The notes under the pieces are model-generated. The model was not told the DNA's origin, searched no databases, and was given only the letters and a program-made list of their open reading frames with translations. The translations under genes and the position numbers were made by a program. From NCBI GenBank assembly GCA_934130595.1, contig CAKOYF010000007.1, positions 13,171-77,170 of the forward strand: a stretch of DNA of 64,000 nucleotides, read 5' to 3'. This DNA is from an uncultured Clostridia bacterium (GTDB lineage Bacteria; Bacillota; Clostridia; TANB77; CAG-465). Positions 24,501-31,442 of the stretch are shown in pieces; position 1 is the stretch's first letter, and each line of letters starts with the position of its first letter.

Positions 24501-25049
24501 AAAGAAAGATATGACTTTATATTAAATCAAAAGAACGACTTAGAAGAAACAAAGAAGAAATTAGAAAATCTTATTTCAAATATGACAAGTATAATGAAAC
24601 AACAATTTACTAAAAACTTCAAGTTAATAACTGAAAACTTTAATGCCACATTTAAAAAACTATTTGGTGGAGGAAAAGCAGAACTTAAATTATCAGATGA
24701 AAATGATGTATTAAATAGTGGAATTGAAATAGAGGTACAACCACCTGGAAAGAAACTTCAAAGTATGTCACTTTTATCTGGTGGAGAAAGAGCACTTACT
24801 GCTACAGCACTATTATTTGCAATACTACAGATAAAATCACCACCATTTTGTATACTAGACGAAATTGAGGCAGCCTTAGATGATGTAAATGTTCATAGAT
24901 TTGCAGAATATATAAAGGAATATTCAAAGAAAAATCAGTTTATTGTTATTACACATAGAAAAGGTACAATGGAAGTTGCATCTTCAGTTTATGGAGTAAC
25001 AATGCAAGAATACGGTATTTCTAAAGTTGTTTCTATGAAATTAAAATAG
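21504..25049 (+). CDS. smc: chromosome segregation protein SMC
   Basis: A 1181-residue condensin ATPase that organises and resolves sister chromosomes with ScpA and ScpB. The N-terminal Walker A is GPNGSGKSN (~33-41). Long coiled coils (~165-500 and ~670-1010) flank the hinge (~510-660, KVHGTIANII to SITGGKTASRSGG). The C-terminal head has the ABC signature LLSGGERALTATAL and Walker B CILDEIEAALDD. Length is normal for the family. It has its own promoter and terminator and lacks the rnc and ftsY neighbours common in Firmicutes. An scpB gene lies 15 kb downstream. Confidence 0.97.
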   Translation: MQLKKLEIQGFKSFADKTEILFLDGITTIVGPNGSGKSNISDAIRWVIGEQSAKNLRGTKMEDVIFAGTEARKKVGFAEVSMYLDNSDGTLPIDYSEVIVTRRVYRSGESNYLINGNECRLKDIQAIFMDTGLGKDGYSIISQGKVDELLSNKSEERRHVFEEAAGIVKYRTRKEEATRKLENTQSTLQRVGDVIAEIEKTIGPLEVKAQTAKKFLQLRDELKLLDVKLFINSVDNNAENIQKVEEMLNTLQEDIEKQENLSSQNETKKAELKQKIQELADKIEELREKFFQVENEKEKLNSKISLLDANSNASNANINRLNNEILEDKEKVNLLKEELEKRAQKRENVFKNKEKFEIELQQKEEELSKIVATLDEKGMQIEELKKVIDSNNDRKFELKNQISSIDATIEAERKQLEEKKKQNEKNISVKDNLNFELAEISQNLGYKNKELKETNEKVEKIESNIKQVQEKIDQLDEKKSEANQSLMTIKAKYNYLVNLENENEGYSKSVRSILDYAKTNSKVHGTIANIISTEEKYEYAIEIALGGFIQNIVVEDELIAKNLITYLNNNSLGRVTFLPLDSLSNVQDVNNKVLKNEGVVGIAYDLVTYDKKYEKAIKLALANTVVVDNIDNAIMLSKKIKNSLRIVTLSGELIAQTGSITGGKTASRSGGVIGRKEKIAELEKVIYNKQGELEEFKKGIAKLEEERNNIKEELSQITPNKEALVIEIATLTEKRENIRKEIEKIENQKQSFTQVLEEINTNLENMEKSLEDNNQEIFNIDVQNAKQQEEIDEYTRFNRERQKELDTLNEDVVNLKISLSSFDETVSSIDEMREKIQNDISNFENTITKKNDEIVQINEQIKQYNEEIIQIKETIENSSKIKEQYSTDTNALKEEKSKYEQDMEQIDTSIVNTLNTLNSIKEEKAKVESRKIKFEMELTNLKNKMWEEYELTVSSSKALINDDEEINVKQVEKDANRIRKEIKDLGEVNISSIEEYKSTKERYDFILNQKNDLEETKKKLENLISNMTSIMKQQFTKNFKLITENFNATFKKLFGGGKAELKLSDENDVLNSGIEIEVQPPGKKLQSMSLLSGGERALTATALLFAILQIKSPPFCILDEIEAALDDVNVHRFAEYIKEYSKKNQFIVITHRKGTMEVASSVYGVTMQEYGISKVVSMKLK

Positions 25050-25053
25050 TATG

Positions 25054-25098
25054 AAGAGAGAATATTATGAGTTTATTCATAAATTCTCTCTTTATTTT
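25054..25098 (+). terminator. terminator after smc
   Basis: AGAGAGAAT and ATTCTCTCT, extended by TTATGA and TCATAA inside, followed by TTATTTTTT. Confidence 0.85.
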
Positions 25099-25119
25099 TT
25101 ATACAATTATACGCATAGA

Positions 25120-25148
25120 TTGACTTTACATAAAAAAGATGCTATAAT
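25120..25148 (+). promoter_or_regulatory. promoter of the 86-residue protein gene
   Basis: TTGACT (25120-25125), 17 bases, TATAAT (25143-25148). Confidence 0.8.
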
Positions 25149-25206
25149 ACTAATGCGTTAAAAAAATATTAACTAAAAAGATAATTATCAAAAAGGAGGT
25201 AGATTT

Positions 25207-25467
25207 ATGAAGAAAGCAGTAAAAGTTTTAAATATCAATATTGTAGAATTCATAAATACAAAGGATAAAACTAAAAGATTTGATAATTTTAAGGACTTCT
25301 TAAAGGAAGGCAGTATAACAGAATATTGCTTTAAATATACAATAGTAGGTGACAAAGAAAATAAAATGAGAATATCAAAAAGAATAGTAAAATTAGACTT
25401 ATATAATAAAGCGGCATATACAATAAACGATAAGCTAAAATATGCTATAGCAAATGAAATTGTCTAA
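25207..25467 (+). CDS. hypothetical 86-residue protein
   Basis: A small basic protein with ribosome site AAAAGGAGG and its own promoter and terminator, so it is almost certainly expressed. It appears alpha/beta (VKVLNINIVEFINT, then FDNFKDFLKEG, CFKYTIVGD). There is no signal peptide, membrane segment or known motif. It stands alone between smc and dinB. I do not recognise the family. Confidence 0.7.
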   Translation: MKKAVKVLNINIVEFINTKDKTKRFDNFKDFLKEGSITEYCFKYTIVGDKENKMRISKRIVKLDLYNKAAYTINDKLKYAIANEIV

Positions 25468-25476
25468 TATGGTGAA

Positions 25477-25507
25477 AATAATAGATTAATTATCTATTAT
25501 TTTTTTT
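25477..25507 (+). terminator. terminator after the 86-residue protein gene
   Basis: AATAATAGAT and ATCTATTATT pair around TAATT and run into TTTTTT. Confidence 0.85.
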
Positions 25508-25513
25508 ATATCC

Positions 25514-25542
25514 TTTACAAACAAATGTTCATATTGTATAAT
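25514..25542 (+). promoter_or_regulatory. dinB promoter with probable LexA box
   Basis: TTTACA (25514-25519), 17 bases, TATAAT (25537-25542). The spacer holds CAAACAAATGTTCA (25518-25531), which matches the Gram-positive LexA consensus CGAACRNRYGTTCG at 12 of 14 positions. SOS control of a translesion polymerase is expected, which supports the site. Confidence 0.65.
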
Positions 25543-25558
25543 AGTGGTGGTGAAAGAA

Positions 25559-26761
25559 ATGAGGGCTATATTACATTGTGATCTAAATAACTTCTTCGCA
25601 TCAGTAGAAATGCTGAGCAGGCCAGAACTTAGAAATGTGCCGATGGCAGTATCAGGAGATCCAAATAGAAGACATGGAATTATTTTAGCAAAAAATCAAA
25701 TAGCAAGAAAATATGAAATTTATACACCAGAAACTGTGTATTCTGCATTAAAGAAATGTCCAAATTTAGTTTTAGTAAGACCACATTATGATCAATACAA
25801 AAAATATTCAGTTTTAGTAAATGAAATATATAAAAAGTATACAGATAGAGTAGAGAAGTTTAGTATTGATGAATCTTTTTTAGATGTAACAGAAAGCATA
25901 GGGATTTTTGGAAGTCCATATGAGATTGCATATAAGATAAAAGAGGAAATTAAAGAAAAATACAATCTTACAATATCAGTAGGTGTATCTTTTAATAAAT
26001 CATTAGCTAAGTTAGGCAGTGATTTAAAAAAGCCAGATGCTATAACTGTATTAGATTATCATTCATATAAGAAAAAAATATATAATTTACCAGTAAGTGC
26101 ATTACTTTATGTAGGAAAAAATACTACAGAAAAATTAAAGAAAATGGGAATTAAAACTATAGGAGATTTAGCTACTTGTAATAAATATAGAATAGTTAAG
26201 CATTTAGGAAAACTAGGTGAGCAAATATATAATTATGCTAATGGATTAGATAATGATCCTGTTAAATATTTTTATGAAGAAGAAGAGAGAAAAAGTATTA
26301 GCAAAGGTGTGACTTTTGAAGAAGATATTGACCAGTCTGTTATATTAGAATCGGAATTTTTAAAACTTGCAAGTGATGTTTCTTTTTCTTTAAGAAAAAT
26401 AGATATGAAAGCAAGTGTTGTATCAATAGTTTTAAAAGATTATAACTTTGTATCAACTTCTAGACAGAAAAAAATTGAGTATACCAATTCATATGATTTG
26501 ATTTCTAAAGCTGTAGTTGAACTATTTAATGAGAATTATACAGAAGGCGTAAAAATTAGATATATATGTGTAGGATTAACTGGATTTAAATCTGAAAATG
26601 ATTCTTCACAAATTGATTTCTTTTCAATGATTAAAGAAAATCAAGAAAAAATAGAAAAAGAAAAGAAAGTTGAAAAAGTAACAAAAGCAATGGATGCATT
26701 AAAAGAAAAGTATGGAGATAAGATAAACTATGCTAGTACAATAAAAAATAAGCAGATATAA
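25559..26761 (+). CDS. dinB: DNA polymerase IV (Y-family)
   Basis: A 400-residue translesion polymerase. The ATG at 25559 is chosen over upstream in-frame GTGs because the family begins just before the first catalytic motif. That motif is ILHCDLNNFFASVE (Asp8 binds metal), and the second is KFSIDESFLDV (Asp-Glu pair ~105-106). The palm and finger region is followed by helix-hairpin-helix (KLKKMGIKTIGDLA) and the little-finger domain (~235-350). The C-terminal helical tail may hold the clamp-binding element (QIDFFS, ~358-363). It bypasses DNA lesions and is probably SOS-induced through the LexA box in its promoter. Confidence 0.95.
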   Translation: MRAILHCDLNNFFASVEMLSRPELRNVPMAVSGDPNRRHGIILAKNQIARKYEIYTPETVYSALKKCPNLVLVRPHYDQYKKYSVLVNEIYKKYTDRVEKFSIDESFLDVTESIGIFGSPYEIAYKIKEEIKEKYNLTISVGVSFNKSLAKLGSDLKKPDAITVLDYHSYKKKIYNLPVSALLYVGKNTTEKLKKMGIKTIGDLATCNKYRIVKHLGKLGEQIYNYANGLDNDPVKYFYEEEERKSISKGVTFEEDIDQSVILESEFLKLASDVSFSLRKIDMKASVVSIVLKDYNFVSTSRQKKIEYTNSYDLISKAVVELFNENYTEGVKIRYICVGLTGFKSENDSSQIDFFSMIKENQEKIEKEKKVEKVTKAMDALKEKYGDKINYASTIKNKQI

Positions 26762-26798
26762 TTGAAGTATTATTCAATATTATATCTGCTTTTTTTAT
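26751..26798 (+). terminator. bidirectional terminator between dinB and porB
   Basis: AGCAGATATAAT and ATTATATCTGCT form a long stem, followed by TTTTTTT on the plus strand. It lies between convergent genes and overlaps both gene ends. Confidence 0.8.
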
Positions 26799-27751
26799 TA
26801 GTCTTCTTTTTTATTTGTAATTTCTTCCATCATTAGAAGATAATCCCATTTTTTGTCTATTTCTGCTTGTAATTGTTCAATCATCCATTCATTACCAGGT
26901 TTGAACATATGTCTAAATCTCTTTTGAGTTTTTATAAATTCTGTTACTGGTAATTTTTTTGCTGGTTTAAAGTTTATTTTATATACACCATTAGTAACTT
27001 CATATAAAGGCCAAAAACAAGTCATAACAGCAAGTTTTTCTATTTCAGCTAGATCTTCTGAAGGATATCCCCATCCTCTTGGACAAGGTGAAAATGCTGC
27101 TATAAATGTAGGTCCTTCTGTATATATAGCTTTTTCAGCTTTTGTATATATATCACTTAAGTTACCAAATAAAGCTGTTTGAGCAACATATGGTAAATTG
27201 TGTTTTACCATTATTTCTGTTAAATCTTTTCTTGGTTGTGTTTTACCGGGTGATACTTTACCAGCTGGTGATGTAGTTGTATCAGCAAAGTGTGGTGTAG
27301 CAGATGAACGTTGTGTACCAGTGTTCATATAAGCACCATTATCATAACATACATATGTAATGTCATGAGCTCTTTCCATTGCACCAGATAAAGATTGTAA
27401 TCCTATATCTAATGTACCACCATCTCCACCAAAAGCTATAAACTTAGTAGTTTTAGTTATTTTACCAGCTCTTTTTAAAGCATTATATGTTTTTTCTGCT
27501 CCTGAAAGAGTAGCAGAAGCACATTCAAATGCAGTGTGAATGAAAGATACATGTTTCCAAGAAGTATAAGGATATATGCAACTAGATACTTCTAAGCAAC
27601 CTGTAGCACAAGATACAACTGCGTTATCTTCTGGTTTTAGCGCTCTTAAAATATTTCTTACTGCTGGAGGAGCACCACATCCAGCACACATTCTATGTCC
27701 TGAAGTAAATCTTGATTCTTTTTCTACAGCGTCTTTTAAATTATATGCCAT
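26798..27751 (-). CDS. porB: pyruvate:ferredoxin oxidoreductase beta subunit
   Basis: A 317-residue thiamine-diphosphate subunit of the four-subunit enzyme that converts pyruvate and CoA to acetyl-CoA, CO2 and reduced ferredoxin. Start at 27751 (MAYNLKDAVEK) because TAAGGAGGG precedes it; an upstream in-frame Met lies inside the porA end. Cys22 and Cys25 (MCAGCGAP) with two further Cys ligate an iron-sulfur cluster. The TPP motif runs from GDGGTLDIGLQS to CYDNGAYMNTG. It is last in the porC-porD-porA-porB operon. A 2-oxoacid other than pyruvate remains possible. Confidence 0.93.
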   Translation of the reverse strand: MAYNLKDAVEKESRFTSGHRMCAGCGAPPAVRNILRALKPEDNAVVSCATGCLEVSSCIYPYTSWKHVSFIHTAFECASATLSGAEKTYNALKRAGKITKTTKFIAFGGDGGTLDIGLQSLSGAMERAHDITYVCYDNGAYMNTGTQRSSATPHFADTTTSPAGKVSPGKTQPRKDLTEIMVKHNLPYVAQTALFGNLSDIYTKAEKAIYTEGPTFIAAFSPCPRGWGYPSEDLAEIEKLAVMTCFWPLYEVTNGVYKINFKPAKKLPVTEFIKTQKRFRHMFKPGNEWMIEQLQAEIDKKWDYLLMMEEITNKKED

Positions 27752-27764
27752 TTGTAATCCCTCC

Positions 27765-28940
27765 TTAGTCATCATAGCCTAAATAGTATGTTGTTTTTTC
27801 AACTTTACCATTTTTGGCTATTTCGTTTAATTTATTAAATATAGAAATAATATCTTCAACTCTAACATCAACTCCGCCTAGACCATAAATGTAGTCTATA
27901 GTAGGAACATTTAATCCTTTAGAATACATTGCAGAAGTTAGTTCTGTAAATAGTGGAGCAGCGTAGCCATTAACGCTATCACATTTATCCATTATAGCAA
28001 GAGCTTTTAGATGTTTTAAATCTTCTGGTAATTCTTCATATGGTAAAGGTCTAAATGTTCTAGGTTTAATTAGACCAGCTTTTATTCCAGATTTTCTTAA
28101 TGAATCAACTGCATCTTTAGCAGTACCAGCAGTAGAATTTAAAACAACTATACCAATTTCTGCATCATCCATGCCATAATTTTCGTATAAGTCATATTTT
28201 CTACCTGTAAGCTCATAAAATTCTTGAGATACTTCTTTAATGATATCTTTTGAACCTCGCATTGCTTCGGCAAGTTGTTTTCTATGTTCGAAATAGTATT
28301 TTTGTAAATCCATTGGTCCCATAGAAATATTTCTTTCATCATCTAGTAAGTATTGTGTTGGCTTTCTTTCTCCAACAAATTTCTTTACATCTTCAGTTTC
28401 AATAAGTGATATATTTTCAACTGAGTGTGAAGTTATAAATCCATCATAACAAACCATAACTGGTAAGTTTGCTTTTTCTGCAATTTTTACTGCCATTATT
28501 GTGTTATCATAAGCCTCTTGGTTATTTTCACAGTATAATTGAATAAATCCTGCATCTCTAACTCCCATAGAGTCTGAATGATCATTGTGAATATTTAATG
28601 GAGCAGATAAAGCTCTATTACCACAAATTAAAGTTATAGGAAGTCTCATACCTGCTGCTATATATAACATTTCAAACATATAAGCTAAACCTTGTGAAGA
28701 AGTAGCACTCATAACTCTACCTCCAGCAGCACTAGCACCTATACAAGCACTCATAGCACTATGTTCACTTTCAACAGCAATAAACTCTGTTGTTACATCT
28801 CCATTTGCAACGAAATTTGAAAAGTATTGAGGTATTTCTGTAGATGGAGTAATAGGGTATGCAGCAACAGTATCTGGATTTATTTGTTTCATAGCTGTAG
28901 CAACAGCTTCATTTCCACTTAATCTTTCTCTAATAGCCAT
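27765..28940 (-). CDS. porA: pyruvate:ferredoxin oxidoreductase alpha subunit
   Basis: A 391-residue subunit with AAGGAGG ribosome site. The pyruvate-binding domain shows AAYPITPSTEIPQ (~26-38) and VESEHSAMSACIGASAAGGR. The middle domain has DHSDSMGVRDAGFIQLY, and the C-terminal Rossmann-like region has IGIVVLNSTAGTAKD. It pairs with porB to form the active site and binds CoA. It is separated from porD by ten bases and from porB by 13, confirming co-translation as one complex. Confidence 0.94.
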   Translation of the reverse strand: MAIRERLSGNEAVATAMKQINPDTVAAYPITPSTEIPQYFSNFVANGDVTTEFIAVESEHSAMSACIGASAAGGRVMSATSSQGLAYMFEMLYIAAGMRLPITLICGNRALSAPLNIHNDHSDSMGVRDAGFIQLYCENNQEAYDNTIMAVKIAEKANLPVMVCYDGFITSHSVENISLIETEDVKKFVGERKPTQYLLDDERNISMGPMDLQKYYFEHRKQLAEAMRGSKDIIKEVSQEFYELTGRKYDLYENYGMDDAEIGIVVLNSTAGTAKDAVDSLRKSGIKAGLIKPRTFRPLPYEELPEDLKHLKALAIMDKCDSVNGYAAPLFTELTSAMYSKGLNVPTIDYIYGLGGVDVRVEDIISIFNKLNEIAKNGKVEKTTYYLGYDD

Positions 28941-28950
28941 AATTTCCTCC

Positions 28951-29217
28951 TTATTCTTCTTTAGATTTCATTTCTATTGCTTTGAATGGACATACTTTTG
29001 AACATACTCCACATCCTTTGCAATAATCTAAATCTATTCCTTCTAAAATACCATCTTTGTGAATGATACAGTCATCTGGACAGTATCCAACACAAAACAT
29101 ACAGTTTTTACATTTTTCTTTGTAATGAACAGGATATTTGTTTTTCCAAGAACCTGTTTTAAATTTTACAGAGTTACCATCTTCTAATATGTTTCCACCA
29201 AATCCAACTTCACCCAT
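28951..29217 (-). CDS. porD: pyruvate:ferredoxin oxidoreductase delta subunit (2[4Fe-4S])
   Basis: An 88-residue ferredoxin-like subunit. Two full cluster motifs are present: CKNCMFCVGYCPDDC (~36-50) and CKGCGVCSKVCP (~67-78). It passes electrons from the catalytic subunits to external ferredoxin. Its start codon overlaps the porC stop by one base (TAATG), showing translational coupling. Confidence 0.95.
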   Translation of the reverse strand: MGEVGFGGNILEDGNSVKFKTGSWKNKYPVHYKEKCKNCMFCVGYCPDDCIIHKDGILEGIDLDYCKGCGVCSKVCPFKAIEMKSKEE

Positions 29218-29792
29218 TAGTCATTACCTCCTGTTACTTCATCATAAGCTCTTTCTATAGCTTGCATGTTAGGTTCAATTACATCTGGTTTTCTTGCAAA
29301 TTTGTGTTTGAAAGATTCTTTCATATCTGTTAGTAATTGATCCTTTGTCATGATTCCTGTTATTTTAATAATAGCAGATAACATTGCAGTATTTGGAAAG
29401 TTTGCTTTAAGACAATCTAAGCTTATTCTAGTAGCATCAATTGTATATATTTTACCTTTATATCCGTTAAGATATTGTCTTAATTGTTCAGGTGTTTTAT
29501 TACTATTTATAAGAATTGCACCGTTTTCTTTTAATCCATTAGTTACATCTACACCTTGAAGTAGAGTATCATCAACGACTACAACGTAATCTGGATCATA
29601 AATATTTGAATGTACCCTTATAGGAGTATCACTTATTCTGTTATAAGCTGTTATAGGGGCTCCCATTCTTTCAGGGCCATACTCAGGAAATCCTTGAATG
29701 TATTTTCCTGTATTAAATGCAGCGTCAGCGAGAAGTAGAGATGCAGTTTTAGCACCTTGACCACCACGACCATGCCATCTAATTTCAATCAT
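29217..29792 (-). CDS. porC: pyruvate:ferredoxin oxidoreductase gamma subunit
   Basis: A 191-residue subunit, first gene of the operon, with ribosome site AAAGGAGGC. The family signature IRWHGRGGQGAKTASLLLAD is at residues 3-22, followed by EYGPERMGAP. It holds the complex together and contributes to CoA binding. The upstream promoter carries a large inverted repeat over its -10, so the whole complex is probably under a dedicated repressor or activator. Confidence 0.94.
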   Translation of the reverse strand: MIEIRWHGRGGQGAKTASLLLADAAFNTGKYIQGFPEYGPERMGAPITAYNRISDTPIRVHSNIYDPDYVVVVDDTLLQGVDVTNGLKENGAILINSNKTPEQLRQYLNGYKGKIYTIDATRISLDCLKANFPNTAMLSAIIKITGIMTKDQLLTDMKESFKHKFARKPDVIEPNMQAIERAYDEVTGGND

Positions 29793-29807
29793 AAAAAATG
29801 CCTCCTT

Positions 29808-29851
29808 TATATACTAACTATTAGTATATATAAATTATATTACAAAGTCAA
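29808..29851 (-). promoter_or_regulatory. por operon promoter with inverted-repeat operator
   Basis: On the minus strand TTGACT (29846-29851), 17 bases, TATACT (29823-29828). The perfect inverted repeat TATATACTAA-CTA-TTAGTATATA (29808-29830) covers the -10 and the transcription start. It does not resemble the Rex site TTGTGANNNNNNTCACAA or other redox sites I know, so the regulator is unknown. Confidence 0.75.
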
Positions 29852-29921
29852 TGGAATTTGAATAAAAAAATGTGAAAATATTGAAATCAGATAGTTATAT
29901 GAATAATAGAGTATACATAAA

Positions 29922-29955
29922 TAAAAAGACTTTAGATTTAAAAAAATCTAAAGTC
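29922..29955 (-). terminator. terminator of the collagen-like gene
   Basis: GACTTTAGATTT and AAATCTAAAGTC pair, with TTTTTA after it on the minus strand and A-rich sequence before. Confidence 0.8.
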
Positions 29956-29984
29956 AAAAGTCTAAAATATAAAATTAGTATAAA

Positions 29985-31361
29985 TTATTGTCCTAGATAT
30001 TCTATAGTTATAGAAACTAGAGGATTAGCTAAAGTAGAAGTAGTAGAAATGTTTGCTGTTTTTGGAGCATTTAAGAAAATACTTCTTTTTGTTATATTAG
30101 CTATTTCATATAAGTTAGCTGTATTATCTACATTAATTATTCCTTGAACAATAATTTTTTGAGAAGATTCATTAGTTATCCATTGAGTATCTCCAATATA
30201 GATATTATCTGTTCCAGAAAGTCTTAATCCAAGTGCAACAAAGTCTGTTGTTGGATCAAAAGCTTGAGCTTGGAATGGTACATAGGCATTTGCAATAATT
30301 GATAACTTATAGTATCCTGTTTTAGAAAATTGAATAGTATTAGCTGTAGTATTTAAGGTACAAATATTGTCATTATCTAATTGCTTTAATGATAATGGAA
30401 TATTTTGATTTGTTGCTACTTCTATACCAGTTTCTACATCAGAATTATTTGTTACAATAAATGCTGAAGAAACTTTTTCAGGACCAGCTTCACCTTTTTC
30501 ACCACTAGGAATTACAAAGTCTAATATATGTGTTGAACCAGTTTGAGTATCAGTAACAGCAGCTGGTGTTCCAGGAGTACCAGTAGTTACATTTCGTATA
30601 ACTAGAGTTTCTGCACTTCCAGCAGGGCCAGTAGGACCGGTAGGACCGGTAGGACCAGTAGGGCCAGTAGGGCCAGTTACACCTTGAATACCTTGAGGAC
30701 CAGTATCCCCAGTTATACCTTGGATACCTTGAGGACCAGTATCCCCAGTTGCACCTTGGATACCTTGAGGGCCAGTAGGACCGGTAGGACCAGTAGGACC
30801 GGTAGGACCAGTTACACCTTGGATGCCTTGAGGGCCAGTATCACCAGTTACACCTTGAATACCTTGAGGACCAGTAGGTCCAGTAGCACCAGTTACACCT
30901 TGAACACCTTGAGGACCAGTAGGACCGGTAGGACCAGTTACACCTTGGATACCTTGAGGACCGGTAGGACCAGTTACACCTTGGATGCCTTGAGGTCCAG
31001 TAGCACCAGTTACACCTTGAATACCTTGAGAGCCAGTAGGTCCAGTAGGACCAGTTACACCTTGAATACCTTGGGGACCAGTAGGTCCAGTAGCACCAGT
31101 TATACCTTGAATACCTTGAGAGCCAGTAGGTCCAGTAGCACCAGTTACACCTTGGATACCTTGAGGTCCAGTAGCTCCGGTAGCACCTGTTGCACCTTGA
31201 AGTCCTGTAGATCCAGTTGGACCTTGAACTCCTTGTAAACCTTGAACACCTTGTGGTCCTGTAGGTCCCATAGGACCTGGAATATATTTTGTACATACTA
31301 TAGGACAAGGTCTATTATTACAATTGCAATTTCCATCATTGTTATTACAACAATTGTTCAT
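29985..31361 (-). CDS. BclA-like collagen-triple-helix spore-surface protein
   Basis: A 458-residue protein. Start at 31361 because AAAGGAGGC precedes it. The N-terminal ~25 residues are rich in Cys and Asn (MNNCCNNNDGNCNCNN), like exosporium anchors. Residues ~29-248 are about 73 Gly-X-Y triplets rich in GPTGPQGIQG and GVTGATG. Residues ~255-458 are a beta-rich domain (TGYYKLSIIANAYV, LVSITIEYLGQ) like the trimerising C1q/TNF-type heads of BclA proteins. It probably forms hair-like projections on the spore. Many Thr residues in the triplets are likely O-glycosylated by the adjacent glycosyltransferase. Confidence 0.85.
   Translation of the reverse strand: MNNCCNNNDGNCNCNNRPCPIVCTKYIPGPMGPTGPQGVQGLQGVQGPTGSTGLQGATGATGATGPQGIQGVTGATGPTGSQGIQGITGATGPTGPQGIQGVTGPTGPTGSQGIQGVTGATGPQGIQGVTGPTGPQGIQGVTGPTGPTGPQGVQGVTGATGPTGPQGIQGVTGDTGPQGIQGVTGPTGPTGPTGPTGPQGIQGATGDTGPQGIQGITGDTGPQGIQGVTGPTGPTGPTGPTGPTGPAGSAETLVIRNVTTGTPGTPAAVTDTQTGSTHILDFVIPSGEKGEAGPEKVSSAFIVTNNSDVETGIEVATNQNIPLSLKQLDNDNICTLNTTANTIQFSKTGYYKLSIIANAYVPFQAQAFDPTTDFVALGLRLSGTDNIYIGDTQWITNESSQKIIVQGIINVDNTANLYEIANITKRSIFLNAPKTANISTTSTLANPLVSITIEYLGQ
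30620..31277. repeat. in-frame tandem repeat tract encoding Gly-X-Y
   Basis: Imperfect nested repeats of 9, 18 and 27 bases (plus-strand cores such as CCAGTAGGACC and ACCTTGGATACCTTGAGG). The tract is locally far richer in GC than its surroundings because of Gly and Pro codons. Unit number is likely to vary between strains by slippage or recombination. Confidence 0.9.
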
Positions 31362-31442
31362 AAAAAGCCTCCTTTTCTTGAGCATATTTGCTCTATAATA
31401 ATATATGAAAAAATATAATAAATGTGAGAATGGGTTTTTCTT

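Noticed and set aside
29872..30147. 91-codon plus-strand ORF at the 3' end of the collagen-like gene
   Set aside because: It overlaps the terminator and the antisense of a well supported gene, and has no ribosome site.
30684..31238. Plus-strand ORF rich in Thr, Ser and Arg
   Set aside because: It is the complement of the collagen repeats; the repeat codons avoid stops in several frames.
30620..31280. Regular repeats resembling a CRISPR array or minisatellite
   Set aside because: The repeats are in frame with a collagen-like protein, have no unique spacers of constant length and encode Gly-X-Y on the minus strand.
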